This document shows positions 17,074-25,284 of a stretch of 64,000 nt of DNA, one piece after another. Position 1 is the stretch's first letter. Every line of letters begins with the position of its first letter. The notes under the pieces were generated by a model, which was given only the letters and a program-made list of their open reading frames with translations, did no database searches and was not told the origin of the DNA. This DNA is from Stagnihabitans lacustris (GTDB taxonomy: Bacteria > Pseudomonadota > Alphaproteobacteria > Rhodobacterales > Rhodobacteraceae). The translations under genes were made by a program, and so were the position numbers. The stretch spans positions 248,001 to 312,000 of the forward strand of contig NZ_JAPDGS010000004.1 in the NCBI RefSeq assembly GCF_025950525.1. Direction: 5' to 3'.

Positions 17074-17253
17074 GGTTTCACACCCTGACCGATCTCCTGG
17101 TGGACACCCTGGGAGGGTTTCACACCCTGACCGATCTTGTTGCGGACACCCCGGGAGGGTTTCACACCCTGACCGATCTTGTTGCGGACACCCTGGGAGG
17201 GTTTCACACCCCCCCCGATCTCCTGGCGGACACCCCGGGAGGGTTTCACACCC
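17074..17253. repeat. Tandem array of a 42-bp unit
   Basis: The core GGTTTCACACCC recurs at exact 42-base steps (TTT at 17,076, 17,118, 17,160, 17,202 and 17,244): four full units plus a fifth core. Between cores the unit reads about GACCGATCT, then TGTTGCGGACACCC and GGGAGG. Units differ at a few bases. The period is 14 codons, so several frames stay open through it, but no frame has a gene-like start or any known family. It lies in the 422-base gap between dksA and the monooxygenase gene and abuts a type A element. Confidence 0.9.
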
Positions 17254-17293
17254 TCCCGGACCCTCCCGTGGGATATTTTTGAAAAGATGAAAT
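17238..17293 (+). repeat. Dispersed intergenic repeat, full type A element
   Basis: GGAGGGT, loop TTCAC, ACCCTCC (17,238-17,256) forms a perfect 7-bp stem. It is followed by CCCTCCCGTGGGATATTTTT and GAAAAGATGAAAT (17,261-17,293). The element after ilvB at 41,681-41,733 has the same two parts and the same TTCAC loop. Its hairpin half is also the core of the adjacent 42-bp array. Confidence 0.7.
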
Positions 17294-17345
17294 CCAAGTG
17301 CGCGGAGCGGTCTGCGCGGTGCCGGATAGGTTGGGAGTGCGGAAG

Positions 17346-18521
17346 ATGGGTCAGATTGCGGGGCGCAGGGTGACGGTGCTGGGCGCCGGGGTTGCGGGGC
17401 TTGCGGTGGCGCGGGCGCTGGCGCTGCGTGGGGCCATTGTGACCGTGCTGGAACAGGCCGAGGCGATCCGCGAGGTGGGGGCGGGTTTGCAGGTCTCGCC
17501 CAATGGGGCGGGGGTGCTGCAGGCGCTGGGGCTGGGGGCGGCCTTGAACGCCGTGACCTGCCGGGGCGCTGCGGTGGAGTTGTGGGATGGGCTGGCGGAG
17601 AGCCGCCTTGTGCGGATGCCGGTGGGCGATCTGGACCCTGCGCGCGGCTGGCATTTCCTGCACCGGGCCGACCTGATCGAGGTCTTGCGGGCGGGCGCCG
17701 TGGCCGCGGGGGTTCAGCTGCGGCTTTGGCACCGCGCGGCCTCGGTCAGTCTTGCGGGGGCGCGGCCCATGCTGATGCTGGATCAGGGCCATCAGGAGGC
17801 CGATATCCTGATCGGCGCCGATGGGCTTCATTCGGTGACGCGGGCGGCCTTGAACGGGCCGGTGGCGCCGTTTTTCACCCGGCAGGCGGCCTGGCGGGCG
17901 GTGATCCCGAATGACCCCGCCCGCGATGGCATCGACCGGGCCGAGGTTCATCTTGGCCCCGGGCGGCATCTGGTGAGCTATCCTCTGCGCGGCGGCACTT
18001 TGCGCAACATCGTGGCCGTCGAAGAGCGTGACCACTGGGTCGAGGAAAGCTGGTCCCTGCGCGCCGATCCTTTGGAGCTGCGCTTGGCCTTTGAGGACTT
18101 CGGTCCCCGGGTGCGGGCTTGGTTGGACCGGGTGGAGGAAACCCATCTGTGGGGCCTTTTCCGTCATCCCGTCGCACAGGTCTGGGCGCGGCAGATGCCC
18201 GAGGGCGCGGTGGCGATCCTGGGCGACGCCGCCCATCCGACGCTGCCCTTTCTGGCCCAGGGCGCCTGCATGGCGTTGGAGGATGCCTGGGTTCTGGCCG
18301 AGGCGCTGGACCGGGGCGACCTGCCCGCCTATCAGACCCTGCGTGAGGCGCGCTGCCGGCGCATCGTCGAGGCCGCCAACACCAATGCCCGGCTTTGGCA
18401 CCTGCGGGGGGTGTCGCGGGCCGTGGCGCATCTGGGGCTGCGCGGGATTGGCGCCTTGGCACCGGGGGCGCTTTTGGGGCGGTTTGACTGGCTGTATAAG
18501 GCCGATGTCACGGATATCTAA
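17346..18521 (+). CDS. FAD-dependent monooxygenase (UbiH/salicylate-hydroxylase type)
   Basis: A 391-residue group A flavin hydroxylase. It has the dinucleotide fold VTVLGAGVAGLAVARAL near the N-terminus, an Arg-containing segment HRADLIEVLR, the DG motif region ILIGADGLHSVTR and the FAD ribityl motif GDAAHPTLPFLAQGACMALEDA. These enzymes hydroxylate aromatic or quinone-like substrates with NAD(P)H and oxygen. There is no catabolic cluster around it, so the substrate is unknown. The ATG at 17,346 is chosen because the fold begins about 10 residues later; GGAAG is close upstream. Confidence 0.85.
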   Translation: MGQIAGRRVTVLGAGVAGLAVARALALRGAIVTVLEQAEAIREVGAGLQVSPNGAGVLQALGLGAALNAVTCRGAAVELWDGLAESRLVRMPVGDLDPARGWHFLHRADLIEVLRAGAVAAGVQLRLWHRAASVSLAGARPMLMLDQGHQEADILIGADGLHSVTRAALNGPVAPFFTRQAAWRAVIPNDPARDGIDRAEVHLGPGRHLVSYPLRGGTLRNIVAVEERDHWVEESWSLRADPLELRLAFEDFGPRVRAWLDRVEETHLWGLFRHPVAQVWARQMPEGAVAILGDAAHPTLPFLAQGACMALEDAWVLAEALDRGDLPAYQTLREARCRRIVEAANTNARLWHLRGVSRAVAHLGLRGIGALAPGALLGRFDWLYKADVTDI

Positions 18522-18612
18522 AGCTTGACAAAGACTTGCCTTGATCCTGCCATGGCGGGGCGCTTGACTGGGTCTCTGTTGCAACCCCAGGCGGCGCCTG
18601 GGCGGAGGGTCC

Positions 18613-19971
18613 ATGCGGTTTGCGCTTGTGTTTTTGGTGATGCTCTCGGCCTGTGCTGGGGGGAATGGCGTCAGCAAGGGCGCCAGCGATCCGGCGGGGC
18701 TTGACCTGTCCGGTCCCGTCTTGGCCTTTGCGCCTGCGCCCGCCCTGCCCGTCCTGCGCGCCAACCAAGAGCTTGCCCGCGACTTCCTGGACCTGGAATT
18801 CCGCCTGGAATCCGGCCTTGCCCTGCCCGCGCTGACCCGCTTTGACGGGCCGATCCTTGTGGCGACCGAAGGCCCCGTCCCCCCCACCGCCCGCCCCGAG
18901 ACCGAGGCGCTGATGAACCGCCTGCGGAGCGAGGCCGGGATCGACATCGGTTGGGGCCAAAGCGATGGCGGCACTCCCGCCACAATCACCCTGTCCTTCC
19001 AGCCCATGTCCACCCTGCGGCGGCTAGAGCCTTCTGCCGCCTGTTTCGTCGTCCCCAATGTCACGGGCCTGGCCGATTGGCGCGCCCGGCGCGGGTCTGC
19101 CGATCTGGATTGGGCGCGGATGACGGGGCGCCGTTCCGCCACGCTGTTCCTGCCGCAAGATGCCGCCCCGCAAGAGCTGCGCGACTGCCTGCACGAAGAG
19201 ATGGCACAGGCCCTGGGTCCGGTGAATGACCTTTACCGCCTGCCCGACAGCGTCTTCAACGATGACAACTTCCAATCCGTCCTGACCGAGTTCGACATGC
19301 TGATGCTGCGGCTGCATTACGCGCCCGAACTGGCCAATGGCATGGGGGCGCAGGCCGTGGCGGCGCAGGTTCCCGCGATCCTGGCCCGTGAAAACCCCAA
19401 GGGCGCCATCCGCAGCAGCGCCGATCCCGGCCCCACGCCGCGCCTGTGGACCGAGGCCGTGGCCCGCGCCATGCAGGCGGGCCCGGGCCGCGAAACCGCC
19501 GCCGCGACGGTCTTGTCGCTGGCGCTGGAGGCCGGCTGGCAGGACAACCGCGCCGGTTTCGCCTGGTTCCTGCGCGGCCGTGTGCTGGCCCCCACGGACC
19601 CCATCGCCGCCCATGACGCCTATGCCCAGGCCGCCCGGGCCTACCGTGCCCTGCCCGATGGTGGCGTCCATCTGGCCCATGCGCTGATGCAATTGGCCGC
19701 ACTTGACCTGGCCCGTGGCGATCTGGCCCAGGCCGAGGCCCAGGCGGCCGAGGGTCTGCCCCTGGCCCGGCGCGCGCAAAATGCCGCGCTGATCACCACC
19801 TTTACCCTGATCCAGGCCGAGATCCTGCAGGCCCGCGGTCAGGCCCAGGCGGCCGCGGCCTTGCGTCTCGACACTCTGCCCGCCGCGCGCTATGGCTTCG
19901 GCTCAGGCGCGAAGATCCGCGCAAGGGAGGCCGAGATCGCCGCAATCGCGAGGCTTGCCCCGACGGGATAG
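18613..19971 (+). CDS. DUF2927 lipoprotein
   Basis: A 452-residue predicted lipoprotein with a signal peptide and lipobox LSAC (Cys14). The central part carries the DUF2927 hallmarks DCLHEEMAQALGP, DSVFNDDNFQSVLTEFD and LRLHYAPELANGM, whose HE pair resembles a metalloprotease motif without being a full HExxH. The C-terminal 150 residues are alanine-rich helices resembling TPR-type repeats. It starts after GGCGGAGGGTCC. It is followed at 18 bases by a tiny membrane protein gene and the VWA gene, so it is probably the envelope part of that set. Confidence 0.8.
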   Translation: MRFALVFLVMLSACAGGNGVSKGASDPAGLDLSGPVLAFAPAPALPVLRANQELARDFLDLEFRLESGLALPALTRFDGPILVATEGPVPPTARPETEALMNRLRSEAGIDIGWGQSDGGTPATITLSFQPMSTLRRLEPSAACFVVPNVTGLADWRARRGSADLDWARMTGRRSATLFLPQDAAPQELRDCLHEEMAQALGPVNDLYRLPDSVFNDDNFQSVLTEFDMLMLRLHYAPELANGMGAQAVAAQVPAILARENPKGAIRSSADPGPTPRLWTEAVARAMQAGPGRETAAATVLSLALEAGWQDNRAGFAWFLRGRVLAPTDPIAAHDAYAQAARAYRALPDGGVHLAHALMQLAALDLARGDLAQAEAQAAEGLPLARRAQNAALITTFTLIQAEILQARGQAQAAAALRLDTLPAARYGFGSGAKIRAREAEIAAIARLAPTG

Positions 19972-19989
19972 CGGCGGAGGAATGGGCCC

Positions 19990-20154
19990 ATGATGTGGTT
20001 GGTGATTGTGGGTGCGGTGCTGGCCGGCGTGCTTTATGCGCGCAAAAAAGGCGGGCGCGGCCTCGATATGGCGCAATATGGGGCGGTCTGGGGGATTGCG
20101 GCAACGCTGGTCTCGGTTCTGGTCACGATCATCGTCACCCGGATGGCGGGTTGA
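19990..20154 (+). CDS. 54-residue membrane protein
   Basis: Short gene starting ATG ATG at 19,990 with GGAGGAATGGG upstream. The product has two hydrophobic segments, WLVIVGAVLAGVLYA (residues 3-17) and AVWGIAATLVSVLVTIIVT (32-50), separated by a basic loop ARKKGGRGLD, so a helical hairpin is predicted. The TGA is immediately followed by the ATG of the VWA gene, which makes translation coupling likely. I know no function for it. Confidence 0.75.
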   Translation: MMWLVIVGAVLAGVLYARKKGGRGLDMAQYGAVWGIAATLVSVLVTIIVTRMAG

Positions 20155-21324
20155 ATGTTCCAGCCCTTTTTCCTGACGCTCAGGAAGATGGGGCTGCCGG
20201 TCGGGCTGGGCGATTACCTGGGGTTTCTGGGGGTCTTGCAGGCCGGGCTTGCGAGCAATGATCCGGATGCCTTCTATCATCTGGCGCGGATGAGCCTGGT
20301 CAAGGACGAGCGCCAGTTCGACCGCTTTGACCGTGCCTTTGCCGAGGCTTTCGCCGGGCTGGAGGCGCTGCCGGATGCCGCCGTCCTGCAGGCGCTGGAC
20401 ATCCCCCTTGATTGGCTGGAGGCCGCAATGGCGCGGCATTTCACGGCCGAGGAACGCGCGGCGGTTCAGGCCATGGGCGGGCTGGACGCCTTGATGCAGG
20501 CCCTGCGCGACAGGCTGGCCGAACAAAAGGGGCGCCACGCGGGCGGGTCGAAATGGGTGGGCACCGGGGGGACCTCGCCTTTCGGGCATGGCGGCTATAA
20601 CCCCGAGGGCGTGCGGATCGGCGGTCCCGGGGGCCAGCGCCGCGCGGTCAAGGTCTGGGAGGCGCGCGCCTTCCGCGACCTTGACGCCGATGCGGACCTG
20701 GCGCCGCGCAACCTGAAACTTGCCCTGCGCAGTCTGCGGCGTTGGGCGCGCACCGGGCCTCAGGTTCTGGACCTGAAGGCCACGGTCGAGGCGACCGCGC
20801 GCCAAGGCTGGCTGGATGTCCGCGAAACCCGCGCCCGGCAAAACGCGGTCAACCTGCTGCTGTTTCTGGATATTGGCGGGTCGATGGATGACCATATCCA
20901 CGCCACAAGCGCGCTTTTCGGGGCCGCAAGGTCCGAGTTCCACCGCCTGACGGTCTTTTACTTCCACAACTGCCTGTATGAGACGCTGTGGACCGATGCC
21001 CCCCGCAGCCAGTCCCAACCCACGCAAGACGTCCTGCGCCGCTTTGGCCCGCAGACCCGCGCGATCTTTGTCGGCGATGCAGCGATGAGCCCCTATGAGG
21101 TCGCAGCCAAGGGCGGCAGCGTCGAACATTGGAACCCCGAACCCGGAGAGGTCTGGCTTCGTCGTGCGCGCGCGGCCTGGCCGAGGTCCATGTGGATCAA
21201 CCCCGCCCCGGAAAGCGGCTGGCGGTTTACGCAATCGACCGGCATGATCGGCGACATCTTCGACGGAAAGATGGTCCCCCTGACGTTGAACGGCCTGACC
21301 CGTGGCCTGAAAGAGATCACATGA
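20155..21324 (+). CDS. CoxE-like VWA-domain protein
   Basis: A 389-residue protein of the CoxE-like VWA family. The N-terminal half is helical, then a Gly-rich linker (GTGGTSPFGHGGYNPEGVRI), then a VWA domain starting near NLLLFLDIGGSMDD. The MIDAS metal motif is DxGxS rather than the usual DxSxS. Such proteins work with MoxR-type ATPases to mature metal enzymes or other complexes (family knowledge). It overlaps the next gene by 4 bases and follows the small membrane protein with no gap. Confidence 0.85.
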   Translation: MFQPFFLTLRKMGLPVGLGDYLGFLGVLQAGLASNDPDAFYHLARMSLVKDERQFDRFDRAFAEAFAGLEALPDAAVLQALDIPLDWLEAAMARHFTAEERAAVQAMGGLDALMQALRDRLAEQKGRHAGGSKWVGTGGTSPFGHGGYNPEGVRIGGPGGQRRAVKVWEARAFRDLDADADLAPRNLKLALRSLRRWARTGPQVLDLKATVEATARQGWLDVRETRARQNAVNLLLFLDIGGSMDDHIHATSALFGAARSEFHRLTVFYFHNCLYETLWTDAPRSQSQPTQDVLRRFGPQTRAIFVGDAAMSPYEVAAKGGSVEHWNPEPGEVWLRRARAAWPRSMWINPAPESGWRFTQSTGMIGDIFDGKMVPLTLNGLTRGLKEIT

Positions 21325-21707
21325 CCCGTGCCGACCTTGCCTTGCTTTGGCGCCGCCACCGTGCGGCGAGTGTGGTTTTTCTGCTGGCGTCCGCGGTGAC
21401 GCTGTTCTTTCTGGCGCGCATCCTCGTTTCGGCGGTTTACTGGGCGAGCCACCACGAAGAGCCCATCGCGCCCTGGATGACCGTGGGTTACATCGGCCAT
21501 TCCTGGGGCATCCCCCCGCGTGAGATCGACGAAAGGGCAGGCCTGCCCCTGCCAGTCGAGGGCCATCCCCTGACGCTGCAAGAGATCGCCACCGCCCGCG
21601 GGGTGCCCGTGTCAGAGATCGTGGTGCTGGTGGAAAAGACCCTGACCGAGTTGGAGGCCGAGTTGGAGGCCGAGCGAAAGGCCGGCAAGGATGCGGCGCA
21701 TGACTGA
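21321..21707 (+). CDS. Membrane-anchored hypothetical protein
   Basis: A 128-residue protein with one transmembrane segment (ASVVFLLASAVTLFFLARIL, residues 16-35). A soluble part follows in which VGYIGHSWGIPPREIDERAGLP and LTLQEIATARGVPVSEIVVLVE read like two short helix-turn-helix-like units. The C-terminus is a charged helix. ATGA overlap with the VWA gene. I do not recognise a named family; its place suggests it belongs to the same membrane-associated complex as the VWA protein. Confidence 0.7.
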   Translation: MTRADLALLWRRHRAASVVFLLASAVTLFFLARILVSAVYWASHHEEPIAPWMTVGYIGHSWGIPPREIDERAGLPLPVEGHPLTLQEIATARGVPVSEIVVLVEKTLTELEAELEAERKAGKDAAHD

Positions 21708-21785
21708 CGCCCGGGACGGAACCCCGGGTCATGCCCCGGGCTACGCAGATGGCACCAAAGCCCTGATGCGACAAAGGGGGCACTG

Positions 21786-22391
21786 ATGACCAGTTGGCTT
21801 TTGGCCCTCGTGCCGACCTATGGCGTCTGGCTGATGGCCGCGGCGACCTTCCTGTCCTGCCTGGCCCTGCCGGTGCCCTGTTCGATCCTGATGCTGACGG
21901 CAGGGGGCTTTGCCGCGGCCGGAGACCTGGACCTTTACGCGCTTCTCGCCGGAGCCCTTGCGGGCGCGGTGGCGGGGGATCAGACCGGCTACCGTCTTGG
22001 CGCACTTGGTGGCCATCCCTTGCTGGCGCGGATCGGCAAAAGCCCCGCCCGCGCCGCGCTGATCGCCCGCGCCGTGGCGCAGATGGAGACACGCGGCGCC
22101 CTGGGCATTTTCTTGACCCGCTGGCTTTTCGCCCCCGTCGGCCCCTATGCGAACTTCGCGGCGGGCGCCTTGGGCTGGTCCTGGGCGCGCTTCACCCTCT
22201 GGGGCGTCGCCGGTGAGGCGGTCTGGGTCGGGCTCTACTGCGGTCTGGGCTATGGCTTTGCCGGTAATATCCAGGCCGCCACCGATTATGCCGGCTCGCT
22301 TCTGGGCATCCTGGCCGGGGGTGCCGCCATGGCCGCCGCCGCCTGGTGGCTGGTCAACAGCCTGAAACAGGACAAGGGCAAAGGCGCCTGA
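21786..22391 (+). CDS. DedA-family membrane protein
   Basis: A 201-residue inner-membrane protein of the DedA (VTT/SNARE-associated) family. It has the re-entrant-loop signature LALPVPCSILMLTAGGFAA, GDQTGYRLGALGGHPL and the conserved FLTRWLFAPVGPYANFAAGAL with its Arg. Members transport or flip undecaprenyl phosphate or phosphatidylethanolamine and influence envelope integrity. An ATG preceded by AAAGGGGGCACTG marks the start. A type B repeat begins four bases after the stop. Confidence 0.88.
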   Translation: MTSWLLALVPTYGVWLMAAATFLSCLALPVPCSILMLTAGGFAAAGDLDLYALLAGALAGAVAGDQTGYRLGALGGHPLLARIGKSPARAALIARAVAQMETRGALGIFLTRWLFAPVGPYANFAAGALGWSWARFTLWGVAGEAVWVGLYCGLGYGFAGNIQAATDYAGSLLGILAGGAAMAAAAWWLVNSLKQDKGKGA

Positions 22392-22394
22392 CGG

Positions 22395-22446
22395 CTTTCA
22401 TACTGACCCAAATAATCTCTGGGGGTCCGGGGGGCGAAGCGCCCCC
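22395..22446 (-). repeat. Dispersed intergenic repeat, type B copy, plus GC hairpin
   Basis: On the minus strand AGAGATTATTTGGGTCAGTA then TGAAAG (22,420-22,395) matches the type B consensus with one inserted base. Next to it GGGGGCG, loop AAG, CGCCCCC (22,430-22,446) forms a tight 7-bp hairpin. The pair lies between the DedA stop and the convergent PIN gene. Confidence 0.7.
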
Positions 22447-22494
22447 GGCGTTCATCCCCCAGCGCCCAACCATCCAGCCTTCAACCCCCGCCGC

Positions 22495-23037
22495 TCAGCC
22501 GTCCAGAGCCTTGCCCAACCGCCAAAGCTGCGCCTTTTTCAACAGCCGCTTCAGCGGGATATCCTCGCCCGCCATCTGGCAAGCCTGCGCATGGACCGCC
22601 GCCACCACCGCGCCGACCTCGGCGGGGTGATGCGACCACAGCTCCCACAAAAACCCATCCGGGTCGCGGCGTTCCAGCCCGTGATCGGCCAGCACCGGGC
22701 GGGGGAAGTCCTTGGCGTTGAAGGTCACGATCGCATCGGCATGGCCGCCGATTGCCACGGCAAGGACATGGTCATCATCGGGATCGGGCAGCGCCAAACG
22801 CGCCTCGATATTGGGCTGTTCGCGGACCACGGCGCGGGGGAAAGCCGCCTTGACCATCAGCGCCTCCGCCTCGGCCAGGGCCTGTGCCGCGGGGCCGATC
22901 TTGGCCGTGGCCAAGGTCCATTCGCGCAAGATGCGGTCGGACACCACAGGCTCATAAAGCCCCCGTGCAGCGACCCCCAAAAGGATCTCGCGCAGCACGG
23001 AAGGATACAGCACGCAGGCATCCAGAACCGCCCTCAT
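22495..23037 (-). CDS. PIN-domain protein (RSP_2648-type)
   Basis: A 180-residue protein. The N-terminal half is a PIN nuclease domain with MRAVLDACVLYPS, DPDDDHVLAVAI and ADAIVTFNAKDFP, giving the usual acidic metal-binding residues. The C-terminal part is helical. I recall a family named after R. sphaeroides RSP_2648 that fits. No antitoxin-like gene sits upstream, so it is probably not a classical VapC toxin. It lies 15 bases downstream of the RNA methyltransferase gene, which hints at a role in RNA metabolism. Confidence 0.78.
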   Translation of the reverse strand: MRAVLDACVLYPSVLREILLGVAARGLYEPVVSDRILREWTLATAKIGPAAQALAEAEALMVKAAFPRAVVREQPNIEARLALPDPDDDHVLAVAIGGHADAIVTFNAKDFPRPVLADHGLERRDPDGFLWELWSHHPAEVGAVVAAVHAQACQMAGEDIPLKRLLKKAQLWRLGKALDG

Positions 23038-23052
23038 TTTTGGGGTCTCATC

Positions 23053-24294
23053 CTAGTCCAGCCGGAAGAACAGCGCCTTCAGATAGGCGCTTTCGGCCAG
23101 ATGCGGCAGCATCGGATGATCGGGCCCCGCAAACCCGGTGTGGATCAACTGCGACCGACGCCCGGCCCGCCCGATCCCCCGCGACGAGGCATTGCGGAAG
23201 GCCGACAGATCCGCCGCATGGGAACAGGAACACAGCCCCAGATAGCCCCCCGGCGCCACCAAAGACGCCGCCGCCCGCGCCACGCGTTCATAGGCGCGCA
23301 ACCCCGCCTCCAGTGCGGGTTTGGCGGGTGCAAAGGCGGGCGGGTCGCAGATCACCAGATCGTAAACAGCCCCCTCGGCGGCCAGCTTTTCCATCACATC
23401 AAAGGCATCGCCCTGCCGCGTGGAAAACCCGGCAAAGCCCGAGGCCCGGGCGCCCTCTTCGGCCAGCGCCAAAGCCGCCGCCGACCCATCGACCGCAAGC
23501 GCCGAAACCGCGCCACCGGCCAAGGCCGCAAGCCCAAAACCGCCAACATGAGAGAACATGTCCAGCACCCGCGCGCCTGCCGCCAGCCGCGCCGCAAAGG
23601 CATGGTTCGGGCGCTGGTCATAAAACAGCCCGGTCTTCTGCCCGCCCACCAAGTCGGCCATATAGATGGCACCATTCATCGGCACGGCGATGGGCGCCGT
23701 CACGCCACCTTGCAGGGTGACGACCTCTTCGGTCAGCCCCTCCAGCACGCGGCTCCGGCCCGAGCCGTTCTTGATCACCGTCGTCACGCCCGTGACCTGC
23801 ACCAAAGCCGCCACCAAAGGCTCCAGCAGGCTTTCGGCCCAGGCGGCATTGGGCTGCACCACGGCGGCCTCGCCAAAGCGGTCGATGATGATGCCGGGCA
23901 GGCCATCGGCCTCGGCATGGATCAAGCGGTAATGCGGCGTGGCGTGCAGACGTTCGCGCAAGGCCAGCGCCCGAGCGATGCGCACCGCAAACCAGGCCTG
24001 GTCAATCGTCGCCAGCGGGTCACGGTCCAGCATCCGGGCGATGATCTTGGACTTGGTGTTGACAGTCACCAGGCCCAAAGCCCGGCGCTCGCCATCCTCC
24101 AGCACGGCCAGCGCACCGGGCACCAGGCCCTGCGTGCGGCGGTCGGTCACAAGCTCGTCGGCATAGACCCAGGGGAAGCCATGACGAATGGCCCGCGCAT
24201 CCCCTTTGGGACGCAAGCGGACCACCGGACGGTCGCCATAAGGGCGGGCTTCGGGCTCATCGGGGGCGGGGATATCGTCGGAAGGGGCGCTCAT
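23053..24294 (-). CDS. Class I SAM-dependent RNA methyltransferase with PUA domain (RlmI-like)
   Basis: A 413-residue enzyme. A PUA-type RNA-binding domain (about residues 20-100, LRPKGDARAIRHGFPWVY) precedes a Rossmann methyltransferase with the SAM motif VLDMFSHVGGFGLAAL and the catalytic-region motif LVICDPPAF. This is the arrangement of RlmI, which makes m5C in 23S rRNA. It corresponds to a family I recall as named after R. sphaeroides RSP_2647. The exact target base is not certain. A two-gene operon with the PIN protein. Confidence 0.82.
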   Translation of the reverse strand: MSAPSDDIPAPDEPEARPYGDRPVVRLRPKGDARAIRHGFPWVYADELVTDRRTQGLVPGALAVLEDGERRALGLVTVNTKSKIIARMLDRDPLATIDQAWFAVRIARALALRERLHATPHYRLIHAEADGLPGIIIDRFGEAAVVQPNAAWAESLLEPLVAALVQVTGVTTVIKNGSGRSRVLEGLTEEVVTLQGGVTAPIAVPMNGAIYMADLVGGQKTGLFYDQRPNHAFAARLAAGARVLDMFSHVGGFGLAALAGGAVSALAVDGSAAALALAEEGARASGFAGFSTRQGDAFDVMEKLAAEGAVYDLVICDPPAFAPAKPALEAGLRAYERVARAAASLVAPGGYLGLCSCSHAADLSAFRNASSRGIGRAGRRSQLIHTGFAGPDHPMLPHLAESAYLKALFFRLD

Positions 24295-24332
24295 ACGCCC
24301 CCTTTAGTCGCATATCGCCCCCCGGGAAAGCC

Positions 24333-24992
24333 TTATTGCAACAGCCCAAGGTCAGAGGGCTGGAAGGCGTTGCGGCTGACCACAGGCGTGGGGGCAGCTG
24401 CGGGCCGCGTCGACAGTTCCCGCGCCAAAACACCCGAGACGTGATCGACGATGACCATGCGCTGCGTCAGACCCCGGGCCTCTTCGGCCATGGCGCGTTG
24501 CCCGCCCGCGGCCGGACAATCGGCCACCACCAGGCGCGGCCCGTCAACCACAGCCCCCGTCGCCGCATCCCGCACCGTCAGCAAAAGCCGCGTCGCAAAG
24601 TTGCCGCCAAAGGTATAGCGCGCCTTGGGCGTCAGGGCGTGAAACAGCGAGACCTCGACCTGGACCGTCACCTTTTGCCCCGAAGCCATGCCCGAGGTCC
24701 CGCGCTCTGCGGCCTCGGCCATGATCGACTGGACCTGAGCGTAACGGTCGCCCGTCGCATCGCCATGCCAGACAATGTCGGCCATGGGGACAAAGGTGTT
24801 CTCCTCTGAAACCTTCAGGTTGCGCGGCACCACAACGTCGATCCGCGTCACATCATAGGCGGCCGAGACCCGCTGACCGGCGGCCACAAGCCCCGTTCCG
24901 CCCAAACCATCCGCCGCACGCCCCACCATTTGCGGCCCCGCACAGGCCCCCAAAGCCAAAGCCGCCATCAGTGCCAGTGTTGCCTTAACCAT
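24333..24992 (-). CDS. Lipoprotein of unknown function (DUF6778-like)
   Basis: A 219-residue predicted lipoprotein with lipobox LGAC (Cys17). Internal features are YDVTRIDVVVPRNLKVSEEN, ADIVWHGDATGDRYAQVQ and the C-terminal VVSRNAFQPSDLGLLQ. This pattern fits a family of rhodobacterial outer-membrane-type lipoproteins that I believe is DUF6778; I cannot confirm the number. Two adjacent ATGs (24,995 and 24,992) are possible starts. It is divergent from edd. Confidence 0.65.
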   Translation of the reverse strand: MVKATLALMAALALGACAGPQMVGRAADGLGGTGLVAAGQRVSAAYDVTRIDVVVPRNLKVSEENTFVPMADIVWHGDATGDRYAQVQSIMAEAAERGTSGMASGQKVTVQVEVSLFHALTPKARYTFGGNFATRLLLTVRDAATGAVVDGPRLVVADCPAAGGQRAMAEEARGLTQRMVIVDHVSGVLARELSTRPAAAPTPVVSRNAFQPSDLGLLQ

Positions 24993-25231
24993 CATATCCC
25001 ATGCCCCCGGCATTTGCTTTGGCCCAGGGTGACGCGGGATTATGGCCAAATTGGGCAAAATACCGCACAAATTCGCGGTGTTTTGACGGGGGAACCGGGG
25101 CTGCCACCTTGCCTGAGGCCGCTTGGACGGGCAAACTGACACAAATACCGGCACTAAAATCGGGCACCAGGATCGGGGGCCAAAGATCGGGGCCCAAAAT
25201 CAGGGGCTTCGACTTTCCCCGGAATTGGGTA

Positions 25232-25260
25232 TTGTTAGCGCTAACGGCCCTTGCTATCAT
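25232..25260 (+). promoter_or_regulatory. edd promoter with overlapping LacI-type palindrome
   Basis: TTGTTA (25,232-25,237), 17-base spacer and TATCAT (25,255-25,260) form a sigma-70 promoter. The perfect 12-bp palindrome GTTAGCGCTAAC (25,234-25,245) covers the -35 and early spacer. Even-length palindromes with a central CG are typical LacI-family operators. No LacI-type gene is in the window. Confidence 0.65.
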
Positions 25261-25284
25261 GGGCGGCGTAACCAAGAGGACATC

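Noticed and set aside
17074-17253. Possible CRISPR array
   Set aside because: The repeats are contiguous 42-bp units with near-identical sequence throughout and no unique spacers. No cas genes are present.
16998-19142. Very long open frame on the minus strand (over 700 codons)
   Set aside because: It runs antisense to the monooxygenase gene and part of the lipoprotein gene, its product is low-complexity (Arg, Pro, Gly, His), and it has no family resemblance. Long antisense frames are common at this GC content.
19903-22092. Long open frame on the minus strand antisense to the VWA and DedA genes
   Set aside because: Same reason: it mirrors codon bias of well-supported plus-strand genes and lacks any domain.
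22495-23037. PIN protein as toxin of a VapBC module
   Set aside because: No small antitoxin gene adjoins it. It follows an RNA methyltransferase gene and has a helical C-terminal extension, unlike VapC toxins.
22591-24444. Long plus-strand open frame over the PIN and RNA methyltransferase genes
   Set aside because: The minus strand carries two recognisable proteins there; the plus-strand product is an antisense shadow.
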